Source: Phlyctochytrium arcticum
Taxonomy: Eukaryota; Chytridiomycota; Chytridiomycetes; Chytridiales; Chytridiaceae
Direction: 5' to 3'
NCBI GenBank assembly: GCA_025602905.1
Contig: JAHLKI010000003.1
Location: 620,001-684,000 of the forward strand
DNA length: 64,000 nucleotides
Position numbers and translations under genes: made by a program. Position 1 is the stretch's first letter. Each line of letters begins with the position of its first letter. Below are positions 55,395-64,000 of this stretch, in pieces. The notes beneath the pieces are model-generated. The model saw only the letters and a list, made by a program, of their open reading frames with translations, searched no databases and was not told the origin of the DNA.

Positions 55395-57250
55395 TTACTT
55401 TCCGCGGTTGGGACAAGCTATGTGAGAAGCAGCGTGACCCTTCGCTCTCTCTCCTTCACCTAAGCGGCGGCAAGTGCTACATTCAGGAGGTTCCCTTCTT
55501 GGGATCGCGACCAGCCGCCGACTGGCAGGGAGAACAGCGAGCCCTTCAGGTATGATGTTGGCCAGGATATTCGGATTAACATCAGGATCAACATTTCCAC
55601 CTTCCTCAAGAGTGACTGCGCCTGTTAGTGGAGGTGAAGCATGGCCGACGGTTTGCAACACACTTGCAGAAGCCTGGGGTTTGGTGCAATTTGTCCGTAC
55701 ATGACCTGCCTCCCCGCAGTTGCCACAGTTCCGATCTGCCCGGCGAATCTCGGCCTCCACATTTTCAGAACGAATTTCTCTTCGCTTATTGGTGCGCTGG
55801 TGGTCGCGTTTTTCGACTCCGAAAGTCGAGGCATTAGGGACTGGAGGTTGCTGAATATCTGAGATGCGCAGCGCATCTTCAGCGGCTTTTGTATGTGTGT
55901 CTCGCAGATGCCATCTTTCACGAAAATCCGCTAGCTTCAGCGCCCGTGGGTTGTCGCCTGAGATCATGGGAATTATCTCGTGCGCACACGGTATGCCGAG
56001 AACCGTTCGGTGAAAAGTTGTACAGGGATTCAGGACTGTCGTTTCTTCCTGGACGCGATCTGGATCTTCCCTGGCTGCCAGGATTCGCTTCGCCTTGCGT
56101 TTTTCATTTACTACAGTGGTGATAATATGTTCCTGGATTTTTCCTGCCACTGATTTAAAAAAGTTGTCGCTGCGCACGAGCCGTGGAGGATGTGTCTGTG
56201 CAGTATTCGCCCCCCGTAGGTATTCGCAAACCGTCCGAGCAGTATTTCTTTTGATGACGTTGTAAAGAGACATAATATTTTGATTGGCAGTGGCGTCCTG
56301 CTTTACAGTTGCCCAGTGCATTCCTTCGGCCCGGGACGTCACTGTTAGGTCACAATGTTGGTAGTTGTCAAAAAAGTACGATGCCCAGTACTGCCGACGA
56401 GACCATTTATTCTTTTTCAAGTATTCAAACGTATCCTCGTCGACCATCTCTTTCACACAGTCCCATTGGTTATTGAAAGTAGATTCAGTTGTCGCGCTTT
56501 CAAGTTTACTCCAAGCTCTGCAATTACGATCGTGGGAAACAAGGTGAGTAAATTATGACGCCTGCAATAAGTGGAACACGTACTTTTTAAAGCTGGCCCA
56601 GGCGTTCGCATCATGTTTCCCATCTGCATCCTTAAAATTCTTCATGCAATTGGTAACAATATTTTGCCAAATGTGCCAGCGACACAAGATGATTTTAGTA
56701 GTGGGCCAAATGGCCTTGACAGCATTCTTAAAGGCCGGATCCGCGTCGATAATAACAACTACGGGCGGTCGGTCCAATTGCTCGTTCAATTTCTGGACGG
56801 CGAGCTCATAATGTTGCTGCGTTTCTGCTATCATCAACATAAAACCAGCGGAAAAAGAATCGGTAACACCAACCACGTGGAGGAGAGGCATTTTATGTCG
56901 GTTGGTACGATATTTGCAATCCATTATTAGGACATCTCCAAACCGCCGCATCATGCTGAGTTCCCTCTGTGAACAAGGGAGGGAAGTTAGGTGAAGATTC
57001 GACACGCCACTAAAATAAGGCACAGAAATTCACTCACTTGAGGTTGGAAGAACAAATGCGTTAGCACATCCTCGTTGTCCACGACTACTTGCGTGACGAT
57101 TCCCCTAGCTGCAGCGTCCTTCTCCAACTCTTTCAATAAAGCAGGTACCGACTGGTACAACACCCAGACGTCAAGTCTTATTTTAGGAGAGACGAGGACG
57201 GCATCTCAAAATCAGGGGGGTCTAGTACTAATTCCATGTTGTTCATGTTC
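55395..57250 (-). CDS. MULE transposase with CCHC zinc knuckle
   Basis: This copy is better preserved than the one at 3880-5938. The most upstream part that reads as transposase is RLDVWVLYQSVPALLKELEK (about 57185-57130), then VVVDNEDVLTHLFFQPQ. An intron of about 30 nt lies near 57030. The core has LIMDCKYRTNRHKMPLLHVV (first Asp), PPVVVIIDADPAFKNAVKAI (second Asp) and LCRWHIWQNIVTNCM. A second intron, about 65 nt, ends near 56521 (ATTGCAG) and joins FKK to AWSKLESATTES. The C-terminal part has SRAEGMHWATVKQD, a SWIM-like C...C..H (LGIPCAHEI) and a CCHC knuckle CGNCGEAGHVRTNC, with TAA at 55395. No stop is seen inside these exons. The N-terminal DNA-binding domain is not visible upstream, so the start is uncertain and the copy may be 5' truncated. 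Confidence 0.75.
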
Positions 57251-57893
57251 AGATCAAGCGGGGCCGGGGTAACTTGGTAGGGGCCTCGGCGTTGCTGGGT
57301 GCCTTGGTGTCTTGGGGTGCCGGGGTTTCAGCCGGGTGGGTCGTAGTGACCAGGAATAAACAAAATTTCTTTTCCAATGTTTTTGTGGTTTTCCAAATTT
57401 TGATACTGTTGTTCATGCTTTGGTTCTGGCTTGAGGTTCATGATACTTGTCAGACCCATGATGCTCCCCCGAATCCAGGTAGTGTCTGTGTTGTTCATAC
57501 ATGTATCGGGCTTCTTACTGACTTGTTCATGTTGCAGGTGTTGGCGGGGTGTCTGGTCATCCTCAGTAGGGCCCCCGGCCTATGATGAGTCGTTCCGCCA
57601 TTTCCCTGTTGTGAGCGGCAGAGGGGACATTGGAGGGTTACAAACCCAGGCAAGCGTGTTTTATTTTTTGCAAATGGAACTTTGGGGTGAAATAGAACTT
57701 CTATTTCCCAGGAAATGTACTAGCTCCGAGGCTAGTGCATTTCACAAAATGGAACTTTTTTATGGTGCAAAATGCAACTTTTGGCCTGCAAGGTGCTGTG
57801 CCGCCCTTGTGCGCGCTTGTCGACACGACCGCGTCGCGCAGCTGCCAGGGTGGGGTGCTGTGACAGCTGTCTCATCCGGACAACTTCATTAAC
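57251..57893. other. spacer between MULE and PIF/Harbinger-like gene
   Basis: ORFs at 57274-57585 and 57431-57892 overlap each other, lack family signatures and look like chance frames. No promoter was identified. Confidence 0.45.
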
Positions 57894-59340
57894 ATGTCCT
57901 TGGCAACGACATTTGGACTCCACGCGCAACTTGACGTGCAAGAATGCAATGGCACCCAAGATCTGCTTACACCCTGGCAAATATACACCGATCACAGCAA
58001 AGCACTTTTGCCAACAAGTTCGGTTCTACCCAACATGCCCAAAATATCGGAACAACAACAGATAATCCGTGACTTGCAGCTGCTAATCGTACTTGCTACC
58101 GCTGATGGAGACTGGGACGAAGCGGACAAAGCAGCAGAAATGCTGGCAGCTGTTGAGTTGTTCCAATTTGTGGGTGAACGTCAGGCCAGGTATCACGCAA
58201 GAGAGTTCTTCATGCCAAGTGGTATTTTTCACAACATACACGAAGACAAACTCCACGCAAAGTTTTGCACAACCCGGGATTGCTTTGCGGCACTTTGCAA
58301 TAGAATTGAGGACCATCCCATCTTCACAAACGAGTCGACTTGTCATCAAATTCGAATCAAGGATCAAGTTGCAGTTGCATTGAATCGACTGGGAACGAAT
58401 GGCAGCGCTACCAGGGTCACTCAACTCTCTACAAATTTTGGCATTGGTATTGGATCTGTAAACAATTACACCACCCATGTGGTTGAAGCCATAATTGACA
58501 AGTGCTGTGACAAATTCCTTGTCTGGCCGGATGCTGACAGAAGGCAAGAAATTTGTGCAGTCATTGCCAAGGAAGGATTTCCTGGCTGCGTTGGTTTCGT
58601 GAATGGAACTACGCGCCCATTAGCGTTTAAACCAAACGTAGACGGTGAGGTTTAGTTCAATAGAAAGAAACGGTAAGACAATCCTGACGTGTATGTTTGC
58701 CATATACGGATGCCAATTTGCTTTTCCAGCTACTCTGTCAACATGCACGTAATATGTGATTGCGACCGCCGTATCATCGGAATGAAAGTCGGGCCTCCCG
58801 GCTAGGCCCATGATAGCACTGTCAACAGGAGTATGACGATGCACAGGCAACCTGAGTTAGGCTTTTCCCCTGGAGAGTATTTGCTTGGAGACTCGGCATA
58901 CGCCCTTGGACCACATATGATCCCAAATTACGAAAGTTCTGCAGCCGACATTGCACCTAACCCAGACTACAGTACAACACAATTGGCTGCAAGATGCAGG
59001 GTCCGCAACGAACAGTGCATTGGTACAGTATTCTGAAAGGCCGGTTCTCGAGGCTACGGGAGATGAGGGTGCAGATCGCTAAACCGCAAGACGTGACATG
59101 TCTGAACAAATGGGTTACAGCTTGCTGTATACTCCAGAACATGTTTGCCAATCTGGGTGATGCATGGGAGGACATGTACTGTATGCAGAAGGGGACGAGG
59201 ACGTCGATCTGGGTGATGGGGATAGTGACGAAGGGGAGGACGTGTCAGAGAATGTGGAGGGGTTTTGGATCACTGGACGTGACGAGGCAAATCGGATCAA
59301 CATTGAATCGGGCGTCTTGGTTGCAAACAACATTGAGTAA
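57894..59340 (+). pseudogene. PIF/Harbinger-like transposase (second, distinct copy)
   Basis: The ATG at 57894 opens MSLATTFGLHAQLDVQ. A helical N-terminal region leads to IRIKDQVAVALNRLGTNGSA and FGIGIGSVNNYTTHVVEAII, the HTH-like part of the family. The catalytic blocks are PGCVGFVNGTTRPLAFKP (relatives have FVDGT, so the first Asp is Asn here), GPPG-stop-AHDSTVNRSM (second Asp) and EYLLGDSAYALGPHMIPNY (third). TAG codons lie at 58653-58655 (VDGEV/FNRKKR) and 58803-58805. An intron (GTAAGA...TTCCAG, about 58672-58729) joins NRKKR to YSVNMHVICD. After 59036 the frame shifts to FSRLREMRVQIAKPQDVTCL. The lost Asp, two stops and a shift mean it is inactive. Confidence 0.8.
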
Positions 59341-59469
59341 CTGAATTCCCTTGTCATTTGCCATCATCATTTGGACCATTTTTAAACAATTTTCGCAACA
59401 ACAATGATTGTCTTAAATAATTCTTTATGGGTCTATCTAACTTCTTTCTCTCTAGTCAGAAAGAGCATC

Positions 59470-59905
59470 CATCTCCGCCTCAAACCCAGACAACAACGGT
59501 TTATTCATTATGGGCTTGTCAACCTTGAATCTGGCAAATCTCAAAAACCTGGCAATCTGCCTCTTGGACATATCTCTTTCGAGACATTTTGCAAAGATTG
59601 TGTTTTTCAACATCGATGACCCGTCATATTCTGGAAGCGTTTGTTCAACTGTAGATTGGGTGAGCAAAATCAAAGCATACATTCAAACTAACTTTTTGAA
59701 CTTTGGCCTTTTCCTTCTCGGCTTCAATTCTAAGCTTTACACCCTCCAAATGAGTGGCAGCAAAAGTATTGGCTATCTTCTTGGGCGCCTTGTTTACAGT
59801 AGCAGGTTTGGCCTTTCGGCCGTCTTTGGAGCGGGAGGCCCTGCCTGTAGTTTTCTTGGCGGGTGCCTTTGCCTTACCTTTTCCCTTGGCATTGGTGGAT
59901 ACTAA
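59470..59905 (-). pseudogene. Lys/Ala-rich ORF, possible companion of the PIF/Harbinger-like gene
   Basis: The minus strand from about 59905 reads STNAKGKGKAKAPAKKTTGR, AKPATVNKAPKKIANTFAAT and LEGVKLRIEAEKEKAKVQK. The end (59682-59452) reads KNTIFAKCLERDMSKRQIAR. It is strongly basic and convergent with the transposase. A GT...AG intron or a frame change lies near 59660-59700. I do not recognise a family. It may be a nuclear DNA-binding accessory protein or part of the gene at 60604-61562. Confidence 0.35.
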
Positions 59906-60002
59906 TTTAGTTTGTAGTTAGAATGCCACACGTGTCGCAATTTCTCGTGACAATTTCAGTGAAATTCGGGCTAATGTAGGCTAACCAATTCTAATGCATG
60001 AC

Positions 60003-60078
60003 TCAGAGTAACAATTTCAGTGAAATTGTCATTTTCAGTCTTGCGCGCAGAACAATTTCACTGAAATTGTTACTCTGA
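60003..60078. repeat. perfect 27-bp inverted repeat with 22-nt spacer
   Basis: Arms 60003-60029 and 60052-60078 are exact reverse complements (TCAGAGTAACAATTTCAGTG and on). Each arm contains the internal palindrome CAATTTCASTGAAATTG. A third partial copy (GACAATTTCAGTGAAATTC) lies at 59950. It would form a strong hairpin, and could be a MITE, a foldback end or a transposase-binding site. Confidence 0.9.
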
Positions 60079-60321
60079 CTCACCCCCGCGGATCCAACGC
60101 AATCTAACCAAGCTTCCAATGGCCGCTGAGAGGCCGAGCGGGGTTGACCGGTTGACCGTCGTATTTGAAAAACTGTGCATGGACATACTGTACTCATCAC
60201 GTATGGTGAAAAGTAGATAGTTAGCCGGTTAGCGATATAGTGAAATGTAGCGGAGAGTTAGAGTTGTTTTATATTCACTACATTGTTGAAGCATTGAAAG
60301 TATCGCTGATGGCCTTTGTTA

Positions 60322-60380
60322 GCGGGGGAGACCCCCGCATGCCCCCCTTTGCCTGCCGGCGGCCTCCACAGGGGTGCAAG
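60322..60380. repeat. GC hairpin plus GC-rich repeat (partner 54874-54912)
   Basis: GCGGGGG-AGA-CCCCCGC (60322-60338) is a perfect 7-bp stem. It is followed by GCCCCCCTTTGCCTGCCGGC and then GGCCTCCACAGGGGTG, the inverted partner of 54874-54912. Confidence 0.65.
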
Positions 60381-60603
60381 GGGCAAACTTCGTTTGGACA
60401 AACTCTGCTTGGGGTCCTCCGGACGGGCAAAATTGTATCGGGCGAGTGAAATGCCCATTGTCCTCGAAATTGCGACTGATTCGTGTGGCATTCACAAGTT
60501 ATGCATCTCTGTTAGCCGACCGATTCGCTGGAAATGGTCGACACGTCGATGCATAACAGGTACGAGTTGAATGGCATTGTAATACAATATCAAAAACTCT
60601 TCA

Positions 60604-61562
60604 TCATACAGTACCTTCAGCAACTTCATCCTCACTCTTCTCCACCTCAACAACCTCTTCCTCTTCCTCATCCTCCTCGTCTTCATCCCCATCAACCTCC
60701 ATGTTCCCTTCATCCTCCTCATCCACCCCCGTCTCATCAGCCTCTTCTTCCTCATCATCACCCTCCTCTCCATCGTTCTTGTCCCCATCATCACCAACCT
60801 CTACAGCATCGTCCTCCTCCTCAGTTTCCCCGTCCTCATCATCCTCCACCAATTTCTTTTTTGCCACCTGGCCTCCAACCTTGTTCCCAACACCGGACTC
60901 CCACTCCGCGTGGGCGACAGTATTGGGCTTAGTTCCGAATATGGCGTCCACTTTGTTGAAGTTCGGACACTTCAGCTCTACCTTTGCCGCGAGCGTCGCT
61001 ATCCCTTTCTTGATGTCGGCCTCGGTTAAGCCTCCTCCAGTAGTGTTCAAGAGCGTTTGCTTGGCCTTTACATACGCGCTACAATAAGTGGTAAGACGTG
61101 CTCTCATAGTTTTCTCATTCAAGGCAAGGCGGTTGTTTGACTTCCTGTTAACAACGTCGGCTAGCTTCCTCAGCCCCGCGACTTTTGCCTTTGCTGCACC
61201 ATCGACTTTGGTCTTTCCCAAGGTCCCATAAATCGGGGCGTAGTTTGACGGCTCAGACAACCAATCGGCTATAAAAAGTTTGCTGGCAGCCATCAGATTG
61301 GCTTTCGTTGCTTCTTTCTCTCCCTTTTTGGCAGCAGTCTTTTTGGCAAACGGTGCCTTTGGTAATGATAGTTTTTCGAAAGAGTAGTTTTGGAGGCAGT
61401 ACCGGCTTTTGAACTGGTAGCCGCGGCCTTCGGGGTTGGGATGACCTTCCTTTTGCCTAGGACTACTGTATACCTTCCTCAGATTGTGCATAGACTCCGA
61501 CCGGTTTGGAACAAAACATACCTGGGGCAGAGCTACTGGACAAAGAGGGTTTGTTCGCCATT
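60604..61562 (-). pseudogene. SANT-like DNA-binding companion gene with acidic tail
   Basis: The ATG at 61562 opens MANKPSLSSSSAP, followed by a GTATGT...TACAG intron (about 61523-61468) and VVLGKRKVIPTPKAAATSS. This start is preferred over the longer frame from 61647, which lacks intron support. A frame change of one base lies near 61365, and then LSLPKAPFAKKTAAKKGEKE follows. The domain KLFIADWLSEPSNYAPIYG, VDGAAKAKVAGLRKLADVVN and LTTYCSAYVKAKQTLLNTTG, with LKCPNFNKVDAIFG, resembles DNA-binding partner proteins of fungal transposons. The last 110 or so residues are mostly Asp and Glu. It lies about 1.2 kb from the PIF/Harbinger-like transposase and faces it, so a partnership is likely but not shown. 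Confidence 0.6.
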
Positions 61563-61765
61563 TGAAACTCGAAAGATTGATGAAAAAGAAATGAAAGATG
61601 GTCTGTAAAATGTGGAGGAGAAATTCAAGCAAGACCAACATCTGCATGGCCTACCAATTTAAAAAAAAAGCAAAAGAGTTCATGTGATTTCATATTTCTA
61701 TTTCCGTCTTTGTGAGTTGTGGACATCTGGAGGGATTTTGGGCCTACACGCCCAAACATTTGACA

Positions 61766-61948
61766 AGTGGAAAACACGAGTTTGATGAACTCGTGCGCCA
61801 CACGTGGCACGCAACGAGTCGACACGGCTCCATGACTCGAGACATCACGAGATTGCTTACTTGAGGCGGACACGACCGACAAACGCGTGTCGACACGTAA
61901 AACTCTTTGGCAGCGTGTCGACGTCGTGTACAAACTTCGTGTTTTCCG
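61766..61948. repeat. possible MITE with imperfect terminal inverted repeats
   Basis: GTGGAAAACACGAGTTTG near 61767 is mirrored by the reverse complement of CAAACTTCGTGTTTTCCGCAC near 61928-61948 (GTGCGGAAAACACGAAGTTTG). The interior is about 140 bp and rich in GTGTCGAC and CACGAG motifs. No ORF. A target duplication was not identified. Confidence 0.5.
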
Positions 61949-62197
61949 CACTCTTTCAATTCGTTGCAGACAAGTCGAACTGACCCCAGTTCACCACGTA
62001 GTTAGAATTGTAGGATAACACATACATCATGTAACTTAGATACAGCCGCCCGCAGTTGAAGAAAATTCGCCATCTCCTTCTCGCGACATTTTGGCAGAAC
62101 AATACATTCATTTTTTCAATCATCCTCGTCCACAAACACACACACACATACTGCTCTCCTTACTTTCAGCACTCTATTCAGGTCAAGTCCGATCGTC

Positions 62198-64000
62198 ATG
62201 CGGCGAAGACCTCGCTGTGATCTGTGCGTCAGGGACTTCAGCGACAAGAGAGCCCTCAACCATCATTTTCAAAGTCAGCATCATCAAAGTCGTGAAAGGA
62301 TACGGAAGGCCGTAAATGAGGGCGATGCAAGAGAACATTCACCTCAAGGTTTGGCTACAATGATCTCGGGTTCGCAAGCGATATCTAACGATTCAATCTG
62401 CAGATCCAATGATGGGACCAGAAGCATTGTCTACGAATTTACAATGTGACAATTGGGCCCCGCTTGCAGATCAAATGATGGGACCAGACGCGCCCTCAAA
62501 TTACGTTGATATCTCTGCCCTTTCCTCTCTGGGAGAACTGATTCCAGAGCAACCAGTTCATTCAACAACAAACTTTCAGCTATTTGTTGATGATGATGAT
62601 GGCAATGTATTGGAACATGCTGTAGGACCAGTTTACGATTCCTCGGACAGTGATGACTCCAGATGGTCTGAATTCGTTGAAGCTGGAGCTCCGGTGTTCG
62701 ACTCTGATGACGATGTGGATGAAGATGAGGAACTTGCAAGGGCAATCAGGGAGACGAGTACCCTTGAAAACATCAGCAGTTGGGCGCCGTACGGCTCCCG
62801 CGTGATGTTCCTCTGCTGCACCCTTCGCAGCCTGATTTCGAATCGCCTTTCTCGTTCAACCTTAACATTTTTGTGGTTCATTTTCAAAGAAATGGGCGTG
62901 ACCCTCCCATCTATTGCCGCGGTTGAGAAGAAGCAAAAGGAGATTGAAGATTCGATGGGCTCGTTAATGGAAAGACATGAAACAAATCACAACAAAAAAG
63001 TGTTTCACTCCCTCAACATCGTTGACATTGTCAAGAGAGAAGTGGCCAATCCAGAGACCATGTCCACTCTGGTTCATCACCCAGAAGATGCACCTATGTA
63101 TCTTAGTGAACAATGGCACGGTTTGAAATGGAGGCATGATCCGGTATTCCAATCGCCGATGGCGCATACCCAGTGGGGAGACTTTTGGTGCAACGACTAT
63201 GCCATTGCTCAGGACGAGAAGATGTACCGTATTCATCGCTTCGCAACCAGGAGAGATCGTCTGGTTGCCTACGTGCACCCGGCATTGACAACAGAACAAC
63301 TGGCTCTCCTTGTACCAATTCATCAAACCCTGAGACATGGAGCACATTGGTGGCTGGACGTCCGTACCGACAAGTTTTTTATCCCGGTGGCCGATTTACG
63401 GCGAAATCTGGGGTCTGGGGACTTACCAGGCGTACCCCATTTGACCGGTTACTTCGACGGCACCACTCTGGAGACTAATGCAGAAGTTGTCAAATCCAAG
63501 TACTGTATCGAGCACCCCCTCAAGATTCGGGCTGCGGGTCTTGAATGCATAGTCACCCCTCTTGTACTCTTCTCTGACGACACGAGTGGGAACAAATCCA
63601 GGCGATGGAATCCTCACGAGTCCTGGTTTCTGCAATTGGCCGGGCTACGATTCTCAAGGCAGCTACTCTCGTACAACATCCACTTCGTTGCCGTATCTAG
63701 CACCATAAACGCTCAGTATATGTTGCCGGTGATCGTGGAGCAACTCCAGGAGTTGCAGCACGGAGTAGTCACATTCAATGCAGCAACCAACCGGGAAGTC
63801 TTGGTCGTTGCTCCTCTGCTGTTCATTGCTGCCGACAACCCAATGCATTCGGCACTCTGTTGCCATATTGGGATGTCAGGAAAGAAACCATGCAGATTTT
63901 GCGATGTGTCTGGAGAGCTTAACTCCACTGAGGCCGCTTTAGCGGTGACAGAATGTGGAAACTTACGAACTACTGTTATGACGCGTCGCAAAATCGTCGA
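62198..64000 (+). CDS. CMC/Plavaka-type transposase (copy 2), 3' end beyond the window
   Basis: The ATG at 62198 opens a C2H2 finger, CDLCVRDFSDKRALNHHFQS. One or more introns or frame changes lie between 62340 and 62760. A long open frame then runs to the window end. It has SRVMFLCCTLRSLISNRLSR, EQWHGLKWRHDPVFQSPMAH, SKYCIEHPLKIRAAGLE, VLFSDDTSGNKSRRWNPHES, ADNPMHSALCCHIGMSGKKP and CRFCDVSGELNSTEA. These are the same blocks, in the same order, as in copy 1 (6132-9828). From 62892 onward no stop is seen in more than 365 codons. The conserved SDDTSGNKSKxWN and DNPMxSxL...CRxC blocks are widespread in mushroom genomes. The exact mechanism of these proteins is poorly known to me. Confidence 0.75.

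Noticed and set aside
57274..57892. overlapping ORFs before the second PIF/Harbinger-like gene
   Set aside because: Low-complexity hydrophobic frames in two registers with no family signature.

Overview
The window looks like a transposon graveyard from a filamentous fungus, most likely a basidiomycete (Agaricomycetes-like). Signs of this are many short GT-AG introns (52-80 nt), TTAGGG-type telomeric units, and the mix of element families: Helitrons, a chromodomain Ty3/Gypsy element, hAT, PIF/Harbinger, MULE, Crypton tyrosine recombinases, an IS3-like eukaryotic element and two copies of a basidiomycete CMC/Plavaka-type transposase. I see no housekeeping gene, rRNA, credible tRNA or CRISPR array. 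Almost every recognisable gene is a transposase, helicase or recombinase, or a companion ORF of one, and most carry stops, frameshifts or insertions.

Layout. 1-1920: repetitive non-coding DNA. 1921-3545: 5' part of Helitron A. 3880-5938: decayed MULE (minus). 6132-9828: CMC/Plavaka-type transposase with one nonsense codon. 9983-11135: multi-exon gene of unknown function. 11560-26261: a nest of insertions. A FAR1/MULE-like gene is split by a hAT element (12081-25598, 8-bp target duplication). The hAT transposase is split by a PIF/Harbinger element (13838-24413, TTA duplication). The Myb/SANT-like gene of that element is split by an IS3-like element (14989-22458, 6-bp duplication) with integrase and HECT-like ORFs. 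Removing the two inner insertions on paper restores the interrupted reading frames.

26929-29617: a Crypton recombinase gene abutting the N-terminal half of a second, opposite Crypton. 32703-41153: a large minus-strand gene of unknown family, split by a young chromovirus (33081-38378; 256-bp LTRs; GTAGC duplication). 41540-41554: an interstitial telomeric repeat, followed by a degenerate telomere-linked RecQ-like helicase (41569-43444). 43.7-53.66 kb: Helitron B (minus, related to A), split by Helitron C (44097-49719, plus) exactly between A and T. 55395-57250: a comparatively well-preserved MULE. 57894-61562: a second PIF/Harbinger-like transposase and two minus-strand companion ORFs, one with a SANT-like domain and an acidic tail. 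62198-64000: a second CMC/Plavaka-type gene, running off the window.

The genes do not form operons. Each element brings its own transposase and sometimes a DNA-binding partner. The value of the window is in the order of insertions, the exact junctions, the interstitial telomere with its RecQ gene between inverted repeats, the unusual excess of in-frame TAG codons in decayed ORFs, and two poorly characterised gene families (32703-41153 and 9983-11135).
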